A DNA stretch of 36,480 nt, from positions 1 through 36,480 of the forward strand of contig JAKAFL010000035.1 of assembly GCA_021817945.1 (NCBI GenBank), given 5' to 3'. Each line of letters starts with the position of its first letter. Within the stretch, counting starts at the first letter, position 1. The stretch comes from a bacterium (GTDB taxonomy: Bacteria; Verrucomicrobiota; Verrucomicrobiia; Limisphaerales; UBA11358). Below the pieces are notes generated by a model that ran no database searches, was not told the origin of the DNA, and saw only the letters and a program-made list of their open reading frames with translations. This document shows, piece after piece, positions 8,263 through 14,199 of this stretch. A program made the translations under genes and the position numbers.

Positions 8263-9248
8263 AAACGCTCGCGTTTTTCAACAACAAGGGTTGCGTTGGA
8301 AAAACCACGCTGCTTTACCACTTGGCATGGATGTTTGCCGGCATGGGAATGCGCGTCCTCGCGGCGGACCTCGATCCCCAAGCCAACCTCACCTCCATGT
8401 TCTTGCCTGAGCCGGACCTGGAAAAAATTTGGAATCCTGACAATCCCCAGGTCCGGAGCATTATGGCCCCCCTCAATCCGATTATTCGGGGCTTGGGCGA
8501 CATTGGTCCCACTCCCGTCCAACAGATCGCACCCAACATCCGGCTGATTGCCGGTGATTTGAATCTTTCCAATTTCGAATCAAACCTCTCGGACGCTTGG
8601 GGCAAGTGCCTGGACCGTCTGGAACCCGCATTTCGAGTCACTAGTTCACTCTTTCGGATCACTCAAGCGGGAGCCAAGGATTTTGATGCCGATCTGGTTC
8701 TGATTGACGTTGGGCCGAATTTTGGCGCCATCAATCGTGCGGCCTTGATCTCAGCCGACGCTGTGGTCATCCCCGTCGCACCTGATCTATTCTCGATTCA
8801 GGGCCTGGACAACCTTGGTCCCACTCTCTCCAAATGGCGCGATGAGTGGAAAGCCAGGCTTGCTCAGAATCCAGCACCCGACCTGCCCCTTCCGCAAGCT
8901 GTCATGCGACCGCTTGGTTATGTTGTTCTTCAATTTGGAATCCGCGACAGCCGGCCGGTCCAAGCTTACGAAAAATGGGCGCGGAGAATCCCTTCCACGT
9001 TCCGGGAGAAGGTGCTCAAACTCGGGGCTGACGGGGTCAATGACGCTTCAAAGGATGCCCATTGTCTGGGATTGTTGAAGCATTTCCGGAGTCTCATGCC
9101 GATGGCGATGGAAGCCAGAAAGCCGGTGTTCCAACTCAAGCCTGCCGATGGAGCCATCGGCGCGCATACTCAAAGCGTGAAGAATAGCGAAGAGGACTTC
9201 AGAAAACTTGCAAATAAAGTTCTCCAGGCGCTTGAATTTCCGTGTTGA
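8259..9248 (+). CDS. Orphan ParA/Soj-like ATPase (AAA_31)
   Basis: A deviant-Walker ATPase of the ParA/MinD class. Residues 9-17 give NKGCVGKTT, with the signature lysine K10 and the P-loop K15; the second glycine of the usual KGGVGKT is Cys. DLDPQANLTS (37-46) and the Walker B stretch LVLIDVGPNFG follow, then AISADAVVIPVAPDLFSIQGL-like sequence typical of the family. At 329 residues it is longer than plasmid ParA, with an unusual segment of about 75 residues between the DLDPQ motif and the Walker B. No ParB, centromere-like repeats or replication gene is nearby, so chromosome or plasmid partition is unlikely. It overlaps the AlbA_2 gene by 4 nt; the pair looks like one functional unit, whose job is unknown. 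Confidence 0.85.
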   Translation: MKTLAFFNNKGCVGKTTLLYHLAWMFAGMGMRVLAADLDPQANLTSMFLPEPDLEKIWNPDNPQVRSIMAPLNPIIRGLGDIGPTPVQQIAPNIRLIAGDLNLSNFESNLSDAWGKCLDRLEPAFRVTSSLFRITQAGAKDFDADLVLIDVGPNFGAINRAALISADAVVIPVAPDLFSIQGLDNLGPTLSKWRDEWKARLAQNPAPDLPLPQAVMRPLGYVVLQFGIRDSRPVQAYEKWARRIPSTFREKVLKLGADGVNDASKDAHCLGLLKHFRSLMPMAMEARKPVFQLKPADGAIGAHTQSVKNSEEDFRKLANKVLQALEFPC

Positions 9249-9331
9249 TTTTGATTCCGGTTGATTCCAAGGAAATGACTTTCCAGTAAAAATGGGCATC
9301 AAGCGGATGGAATCGAATTTGCTGCCTACTA

Positions 9332-9765
9332 TTTAACCCGAAAAACGAAATTCAAAAGGCCAACCCGCCCCAATCTTCCGGGCGCAAATTTTATGAGCCT
9401 GTCTTAAAATTGGGAAGGTGCTGCGACTGGGGATTTTGGCTTTGGGCGTGGCGGAGTTGTCGGCGCATTCCCCTGGCGGGCTGTAACGACGGTGCCAACA
9501 AAGCCCAAGGGCAAAGGTGCCGTCGCCCGGAGGGTATTCGCGCCCAAGCCGGTCTGGCGTTGTTGCTCCCCGGTCGCAGACCCGCGTGGGTATGCTCTCT
9601 CGTCTCGCCTAGCCAGACCGGCTTGGGCACGAAAACAGCATCCTTCCGAATTTTAAGAAAGGCTCCATGAAAAAATCTCACCAAACCGATTCGGGTATGA
9701 TTTTGATTTTTTAAAGAGTTTCTGCTCCAGAATCTTGCCCCTTTGCATTTCGCTCTTCGGATTTA
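9332..9765. repeat. Repeat family A, copy 2 (MITE-like, contains nested family C)
   Basis: Left end TTTAACCCGAAAAACGAAA and right end CATTTCGCTCTTCGGATTTA are inverted copies of one another with a few mismatches. The interior matches other A copies (CCAATCTTCCGGGCGC, AAAAATCTCACC, TTCGGGTATG, CTCCAGAATCTTGCC) except for a family C insertion at 9393-9668. Its right end touches the cytochrome gene and supplies that gene's TAA stop. Confidence 0.75.
9393..9668. repeat. Repeat family C, copy 1 (nested in A)
   Basis: Ends ATGAGCCTGTCTTAAAATT and (reverse complement of the right end) ATGGAGCCTTTCTTAAAATT form inverted repeats of about 26 bp. The compact family A copy at 28952 lacks this segment, showing it is an insertion. 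Relative to copy 2 (22414-22599) it has an extra ~90 bp bounded by a perfect 16-bp inverted repeat, CCCAAGCCGGTCTGGC at 9543-9558 and its complement at 9612-9627. No coding capacity was recognised. Confidence 0.7.
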
Positions 9766-10605
9766 ATGAGTTGAAGTAACTTTGGACGGGTAAATGGCAT
9801 TCAGGTAGGCGGCCAGGGAGGCGATTTGCAAATCGGACAACGGTCCGCCCTGGGCGGTGGAGAATGCAGGCATGAGGGAGCCGGGTTTGCCGTAAGTGAT
9901 CCAAGTGGTCCAAAAAGCGGGTCCAGTGGGTGTTTTGATCTGGCTTAAATCAGGCACCATGGTGGCCCTGTGCGCGGCTTGGTGACAGATGGCACAAACG
10001 GTGTTAAAGAGGTCCTGGCCATATCGCCCGGAAACATTTGGGGCGTGGCAGGTGGCACAATCATTTCTGAAAACGGCCTGACGGTCGGCTTTGGCCATTT
10101 TGATGCCAAGTTGCATTTGGGCGGGCGACAATTGGATGGGCGGAGCGGGGTTGATGGTGATGCGCATCATCAGGTCTTTGTTGCCCATATCCGTGGTGAC
10201 TTTGGCCGATTTGAACACGGTGCCATATTTTCCGGCCAGGTTGACATTAAGCTGGATGGATCCGGAGTGGCCGCTGGCAAGGGTCCATGGGACCGGAGGC
10301 AATTCAGCCGTGGTGCATCCGCAAGATGGATGGACACTGATGATGGTGATGTTTTTTCCGGAAACATTGGTGAAATCAAACCTGAAGCGTGCGTAATCCG
10401 CGCCGCTTATGACACTGGTGCTTTCCAGGGTGGAATTCCAATTAAACAGTCCGTCGGGCAACGGTTGCATGGAGTGCGATGTATCCGGAACGAAAACCGG
10501 GTGTGAGGCGACCGCCGGGGGCGGGGTTTGGCCGTTGGTACGAAAGGCCATGGCCGACATGAAAGCCCAAGCCAGGGCCCAAGTTAGAAACACGTTATGC
10601 CTCAT
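9763..10605 (-). CDS. Exported DUF1573 / dihaem cytochrome c fusion protein
   Basis: Starting at the ATG at 10605, a signal peptide (MRHNVFLTWALAWAFMSAMA, cleavage about residue 26) is followed by a DUF1573 domain (about 50-150) with the typical VHPSCGCTTAE. A C-terminal cytochrome c region then has two haem motifs, CATCH and CAICH. Expected location is the periplasm or outer face; the haem part suggests electron transfer, but the partner is unknown. The frame could extend to a TTG at 10641, but the ATG places the signal peptide properly. It follows leuA by 42 nt on the same strand. Its TAA stop comes from repeat A, while a displaced copy of its last 94 bp (6727-6820) ends in TGA. DUF1573 joined to a dihaem segment is unusual to me. 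Confidence 0.85.
   Translation of the reverse strand: MRHNVFLTWALAWAFMSAMAFRTNGQTPPPAVASHPVFVPDTSHSMQPLPDGLFNWNSTLESTSVISGADYARFRFDFTNVSGKNITIISVHPSCGCTTAELPPVPWTLASGHSGSIQLNVNLAGKYGTVFKSAKVTTDMGNKDLMMRITINPAPPIQLSPAQMQLGIKMAKADRQAVFRNDCATCHAPNVSGRYGQDLFNTVCAICHQAAHRATMVPDLSQIKTPTGPAFWTTWITYGKPGSLMPAFSTAQGGPLSDLQIASLAAYLNAIYPSKVTSTH
9765..9858 (-). repeat. 94-bp direct repeat, right copy (inside the intact cytochrome gene)
   Basis: This is the 3' end of the cytochrome gene, matching 6727-6820 at 93 of 94 positions. Beyond 9858 the gene continues while the other copy diverges, which sets one recombination border; the other border is at the stop codon. Confidence 0.85.
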
Positions 10606-10647
10606 GGGGGTGATTGTTCGAAATTTTCTAACAATGAACAAGATGGA

Positions 10648-12324
10648 TTATAATCTATTGAGGGCGCTTAGGACGGCCTTGACCGAGGCCAGTTCAATGT
10701 TGGTGTCCACACCGGCGCCCCAGCGCGATGCGCCATTGGCGACTTTGACTTGAATGTAGGCGATGGCGGATGCGGATTCGCTGGAACTGAGGGCATGTTC
10801 GCTGTAATTGGATATTTCAAATTTGGGGATTCCAAGGGCGCCCAAGCCGTGAACCAGCGCAGCCAGCGGACCGTTTCCCGTGCCGGAGAATTCCCTGGGG
10901 CTGCCATGGTGCAGAATCCGGGCGTGGCAGGTCACGATACCGTTGCGGCTGGCTGTTTCAAAATGCTCCAGGCGCCACGGCTGGTTGCGGTCCACGTATT
11001 CCCGCCAAAACATTTCCTTGAGTTCGGCTGCGGAAACCTCGCGGCCCAGGCGGTCCACCTCGTCATTGGCTATGGGGCCGAATTCCCGTTGCAGGTCCTT
11101 GGGAAGCTCGATGCCAAACTCGCTTTCCAGCAGGTAGGCCACGCCGCCCTTGCCTGATTGGGAATTCACCCGGATGACCTCCCGGTATTCGCGTCCGATA
11201 TCGGCGGGGTCGAGGGTGAGGTATGGAACATCCCAGTAATCCCGTTTCTGCGAAGCCCATTCAGCCAGGCCTTTTTTGATGGCATCCTGGTGAGAGCCGC
11301 TGAAGGCGGTGAAGACCAATTCGCCTGCGTAGGGTTGCCTGGGAGGCACCGACATGCCGGTACAACGTTCGTACACATCCACAATGGACCCAAGATTGGA
11401 AAAATCCAGGCCCGGGTTAATTCCGTGCATATAGAGATTCAGAGCCACGGTGACGATGTCCAGATTTCCGGTTCGTTCACCATTGCCAAAGAGTGTGCCT
11501 TCCACCCGGTCGGCACCGGCGAGCAGCCCCAGTTCCGTGGCCGCCACCCCGGTGCTGCGGTCATTGTGGGTGTGGAGGCTGATCACGAGGGAATCCCTGT
11601 TCCGGATGTGGCGGCAGATCCATTCAATCTGGTCTGCATAGATGTTGGGCATGGCCACCTCCACCGTGTCAGGCAGGTTGAGAATCATTTTGCGCTGCGG
11701 GGATGGTTCCCAGACATCCATGACCGCCTCGGAGATTTCCCTGGCGAATTCCACCTCCGTCATGCTGAAGCTTTCCGGGGAATACTGGAGCAGGACCTCG
11801 GTTCCCGGCAATTGTTGCAGGCGCTGGCGGATCCATTGGGCGCCGCGGATGGCCATGGTCTTGATTTCATCCTTGGATTTTTGAAACACCACCCGCCGCT
11901 GTGCCGGGGAGGTGGAATTGTAAAGATGAATGATCACGCGGCGCGCGCCGACGAGTGATTGCACCGTGCGTTCGATCAGGTCTTCGCGTGCTTGAACCAG
12001 GACTTGCAGCCAGACATCCTCCGGCACATGCCCTTTTTCAATCAAAAGCCGGTTGAATGCGAATTCGGTGTTTGACGCCGATGGGAATCCGATTTCGATT
12101 TCCTTGAATCCTATTTTGACCAGGGTTTGAAACAATTCCAATTTTTGGGAGACGTTCATGGGCACGGCGAGCGCCTGGTTGCCGTCACGAAGGTCCACGC
12201 TGCACCACCTCGGCGCCCGGGTGAGGACGCGTCCGGGCCATTGGCGGTCCACCAGCACGGGGGCATGCTGAAAGGGTCGGTATTTATGGGATGGATCTTT
12301 TTGCATTTTGTTCAATCTTTCCAT
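10648..12324 (-). CDS. leuA: 2-isopropylmalate synthase
   Basis: Condenses acetyl-CoA with 2-ketoisovalerate, the committed step of leucine synthesis. The 558 residues match the long LeuA type (start KYRPFQHAPVLVDRQWP). Visible are the HMGL-like catalytic segment WCSVDLRDGNQAL with the divalent-metal Asp, VISLHTHNDRSTG with metal-binding His residues, LFGNGERTGN, and the C-terminal LeuA dimer/regulatory domain (about 430-558) for leucine feedback. The first ATG (12324) has no Shine-Dalgarno sequence; the ATG at 12306 has GGAAAG ten bases upstream and is a strong alternative (552 residues). A leader peptide and terminator lie directly upstream, indicating attenuation. Confidence 0.96.
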   Translation of the reverse strand: MERLNKMQKDPSHKYRPFQHAPVLVDRQWPGRVLTRAPRWCSVDLRDGNQALAVPMNVSQKLELFQTLVKIGFKEIEIGFPSASNTEFAFNRLLIEKGHVPEDVWLQVLVQAREDLIERTVQSLVGARRVIIHLYNSTSPAQRRVVFQKSKDEIKTMAIRGAQWIRQRLQQLPGTEVLLQYSPESFSMTEVEFAREISEAVMDVWEPSPQRKMILNLPDTVEVAMPNIYADQIEWICRHIRNRDSLVISLHTHNDRSTGVAATELGLLAGADRVEGTLFGNGERTGNLDIVTVALNLYMHGINPGLDFSNLGSIVDVYERCTGMSVPPRQPYAGELVFTAFSGSHQDAIKKGLAEWASQKRDYWDVPYLTLDPADIGREYREVIRVNSQSGKGGVAYLLESEFGIELPKDLQREFGPIANDEVDRLGREVSAAELKEMFWREYVDRNQPWRLEHFETASRNGIVTCHARILHHGSPREFSGTGNGPLAALVHGLGALGIPKFEISNYSEHALSSSESASAIAYIQVKVANGASRWGAGVDTNIELASVKAVLSALNRL

Positions 12325-12347
12325 TATGGCCGCCCGGGCGTTGGGTC

Positions 12348-12385
12348 AAAACAAAAAAACCCACTGCCAGTGCGGCGGTGGGTTT
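12348..12385 (-). terminator. leuA leader attenuator terminator
   Basis: On the minus strand AAACCCAC (12385... read as GTGGGTTT at 12378-12385 on the plus strand) pairs with GTGGGTTT (12364-12357) around a 13-nt loop, followed by a run of seven T and further T-rich sequence. It lies between the leader peptide stop and the leuA start. The segment GTGGCCGTGGG inside the last leader codons can pair with CCCACCGCCGC in the left arm (one mismatch, one G-U), giving a competing antiterminator. Confidence 0.75.
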
Positions 12386-12402
12386 GAGTTTGGAAATTCA
12401 AG

Positions 12403-12465
12403 TCAGCTCCCCACGGCCACGCAGGCGATCAGCGCGTATGCAGGCAGTAGCAGGCTCGTTTTCAT
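12403..12465 (-). CDS. leu operon leader peptide (20 residues)
   Basis: ATG to TGA encodes MKTSLLLPAYALIACVAVGS, with consecutive Leu codons CTG CTA CTG at positions 5-7 and further Leu, Ile and Val codons. It ends 18 nt before the attenuator hairpin. Stalling at the Leu codons would leave codons 15-20 free to form the antiterminator; reading to the stop would cover them and let the terminator form. The mRNA start predicted from the promoter coincides with the ATG. A short exported peptide is the alternative reading, since the sequence is also hydrophobic. Confidence 0.7.
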   Translation of the reverse strand: MKTSLLLPAYALIACVAVGS

Positions 12466-12472
12466 GAATTGC

Positions 12473-12501
12473 ATCCTAGACTGCGCGGGGCTTTTCGTCA
12501 A
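12473..12501 (-). promoter_or_regulatory. leuA leader promoter (leaderless)
   Basis: Minus strand TTGACG (12501-12496), 17-nt spacer, TAGGAT (12478-12473), then 7 nt to the leader peptide ATG. The AGGA inside the -10 could alternatively be read as a Shine-Dalgarno sequence. Confidence 0.55.
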
Positions 12502-12549
12502 CCAGCACGGCGCGTTTTTTTTAACACCACCCGGTTCCGGGATTTTCAT

Positions 12550-12576
12550 TTTGAACAAGGTTGACATTTGTTCAAA
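12550..12576. promoter_or_regulatory. Operator-like 9-9-9 palindrome
   Basis: TTTGAACAA and TTGTTCAAA are perfect inverted arms of 9 bp separated by 9 nt. The spacer contains the TTGACA -35 box of the divergent RNA promoter, and the site is about 50 bp upstream of the leu leader promoter. This is the geometry of a dimeric repressor or activator site. The regulator is unknown. Confidence 0.55.
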
Positions 12577-12588
12577 TGAATTTAGAGT
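12561..12588 (+). promoter_or_regulatory. Promoter of candidate small RNA
   Basis: TTGACA at 12561-12566, a 16-nt spacer, TAGAGT at 12583-12588. The predicted start is near 12595. The -35 is the exact consensus and lies inside the palindrome at 12550-12576. Confidence 0.5.
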
Positions 12589-12594
12589 TTTCGG

Positions 12595-12804
12595 GTAATG
12601 CCGATGCAGCCATCCCAATTAATGCTCAAGACCTGCGCCGCTCCTGCGTGCGGGCTGATGGTTGTATTGCCTGCGTGCCTTGGAACCAAGGCAGGCCCAC
12701 TGCGCCACAAAGCGGTGTGGCAGGAAGGCGCGCAGCGCGAAAGAGAATAACCCAGACGAATTTTCTTAACGCCCTGCCGCCAAACAGCGGCAGGGTTTTT
12801 CTTT
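12595..12804 (+). ncRNA. Candidate ~205-nt structured small RNA
   Basis: A promoter upstream and a strong rho-independent terminator at the end bracket a stretch with no convincing reading frame. It can fold locally: GCCTTG-GAAC-CAAGGC (about 12677-12692), GCCAC...GTGGC around AAAGC, and a long-range CTGCGC with GCGCAG pairing. I could not match it to 6S, SRP, tmRNA or RNase P RNA. Alternatively it is a long leader for the MFS gene at 12806, with the terminator acting as a riboswitch-like or attenuator switch. Confidence 0.45.
12772..12804 (+). terminator. Rho-independent terminator before the MFS gene
   Basis: Perfect 9-bp stem CCCTGCCGC (12772-12780) with GCGGCAGGG (12787-12795), loop CAAACA, then TTTTTCTTTC. 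It ends one base before the first ATG of the MFS frame. Confidence 0.8.
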
Positions 12805-12805
12805 C

Positions 12806-14110
12806 ATGCACAAACCCGCCAGAACCCAGCCAGCCATGTCACCGACCGGGATCGCCTTTCCAATCCTGGGCGCTGATAATGCCGCGCGCAATTCTGCCCT
12901 GGGCATTTTGCTGGCCCTGAGCGCGTGTCATTTGCTCAACGATTCCATGCAGGCCCTGCTGCCAGCCATTTATCCTTTGCTCAAGGATTCCTTTCAATTG
13001 AGCTTCGCCCAAATCGGGCTTATCACCCTGACTTTCCAAATGGTTGGGTCCATTTTTCAGCCTGTCATTGGCTTGTACACGGACCGGCATCCGAAACCTT
13101 ATTCCCTGGTCTTGGGAATGGGTTTTTCGCTGGCGGGCTTGGTGGCGTTGGCCCTGGCCACGGGGTATCATGCGGTGCTGTTGGCGGCGGCCATGGCGGG
13201 CATGGGTTCAGCCATTTTTCACCCGGAATCCTCGCGCATGGCCCGGCTGGCATCCGGGGGGCGCCATGGTTTTGCCCAATCCTTGTTTCAAGTGGGCGGC
13301 AATGCAGGCACGGCGCTTGGGCCGTTGCTGGCCTCCTTTGTCATCACCCGCCATGGGCGGCGCCACATTCTCTGGTTTACCCTCGTCGCCTTCGCGGGCA
13401 TGATCATCGTGGCCCGGCTCGGGAAGTGGTATCAGAACCACTTGGATGAGCGCCGCACCCGTGCTTCCCGGGGCGATATTCATCATCCAGTGGCGCTGGC
13501 ACGCGTGCCATTCCTGCTTGGCATCCTGCTTTGCCTGATGTTTTCAAAGTTTTTTTACCTGGCTTCCATGACCAACTATTACACGTTTTTTCTCATGCAA
13601 AAATTTGGCGTGAGTGTGCCGCATGCGCAGCTCCTGCTTTTTGTGTTTTTGTTTGCCGTTGCGCTTGGCACCATCGCCGGCGGTGTGGTTGGAGACATGC
13701 TGGGGCGCAAGCTCGTCATTTGGATTTCCATCCTGGGCATGGCACCCTTTGCCTTGCTTCTTCCGCATGCGAACCTCTTTTGGACGGCTTTTTTGACGGT
13801 GGTCAACGGCCTGATCCTGGCCTCGGCCTTCCCCGCCATTCTGGTTTACGCCACAGAATTGCTGCCAGGCCGGGTTGGTGCCATCTCAGGTTTGTTCTTT
13901 GGCCTGGCCTTTGGAATGGCTGGCATTGCCTCGGCCATCCTGGGCAAACTGGCCGATGCCACCAGTGTCATCCTGGTGGTTCAGGTGTGTTCTTTTCTTC
14001 CGTTGATCGGCCTGCTTACCGCCTTTCTCCCTGATTTGAAGGAAAAGTCCCACACCACAAACCTGGCGGATCCCGGCATGATCCGCAGCGAGGAAGCCTC
14101 GCCAGCCTGA
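12806..14110 (+). CDS. MFS transporter, fosmidomycin-resistance (Fsr) family
   Basis: Inner-membrane drug/proton antiporter-type protein with about 12 membrane segments over 434 residues. The start of the core, CHLLNDSMQALLPAIYPLLK, with GLITLTFQMVGSIFQP and GLYTDRHPKPYSL, is typical of the Fsr branch, and a second half beginning near 225 repeats the fold (GDMLGRKLVIWISILG). Substrate is not determined by sequence; the family name comes from resistance to fosmidomycin when overexpressed. The ATG at 12806 directly follows a terminator and has no Shine-Dalgarno sequence; the ATG at 12836 gives 424 residues and is just as plausible. The gene is convergent with ligA. Confidence 0.88.
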   Translation: MHKPARTQPAMSPTGIAFPILGADNAARNSALGILLALSACHLLNDSMQALLPAIYPLLKDSFQLSFAQIGLITLTFQMVGSIFQPVIGLYTDRHPKPYSLVLGMGFSLAGLVALALATGYHAVLLAAAMAGMGSAIFHPESSRMARLASGGRHGFAQSLFQVGGNAGTALGPLLASFVITRHGRRHILWFTLVAFAGMIIVARLGKWYQNHLDERRTRASRGDIHHPVALARVPFLLGILLCLMFSKFFYLASMTNYYTFFLMQKFGVSVPHAQLLLFVFLFAVALGTIAGGVVGDMLGRKLVIWISILGMAPFALLLPHANLFWTAFLTVVNGLILASAFPAILVYATELLPGRVGAISGLFFGLAFGMAGIASAILGKLADATSVILVVQVCSFLPLIGLLTAFLPDLKEKSHTTNLADPGMIRSEEASPA

Positions 14111-14199
14111 GACTTTAATGGGAAAGCCGGTTTGAACAATGGAGCCGAGACTGCCCTCGATGGACGGACCGAGGCGCATCCAGCCTCTGTGCCCGCAGA

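Larger units (their letters stand above)
6727..9858. mobile_element. Candidate integrated element between 94-bp direct repeats
   Basis: The two 94-bp copies of the cytochrome gene 3' end bracket about 2.94 kb holding two plus-strand genes, whereas lepB, the cytochrome gene and leuA are all on the minus strand. The intact gene lies on one side and the displaced 3' end on the other, the arrangement left by elements that integrate into gene 3' ends. No integrase or transposase is present, so a deletion derivative, a trans-mobilised cassette or a segmental duplication are all possible. Confidence 0.4.

Noticed and set aside
8259..9248. Plasmid or chromosome partition gene
   Set aside because: No ParB, parS-like repeats, replication initiator or origin features are nearby.
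12550..12576. LexA/SOS box
   Set aside because: GAAC and GTTC are present but the arms are 9 nt apart and oriented unlike the GAAC-N4-GTTC type box.
12595..12804. Assignment of the candidate RNA as 6S, SRP or RNase P RNA
   Set aside because: The GGAA-containing hairpin and GGAAGG stretch recall SRP RNA, but the domain IV consensus, the 6S bubble and the P4 motifs of RNase P could not be found.
249..14110. Functional link between dxs and the fosmidomycin-resistance-type exporter
   Set aside because: The genes are over 10 kb apart and in unrelated transcripts; the Fsr family name does not fix the substrate.
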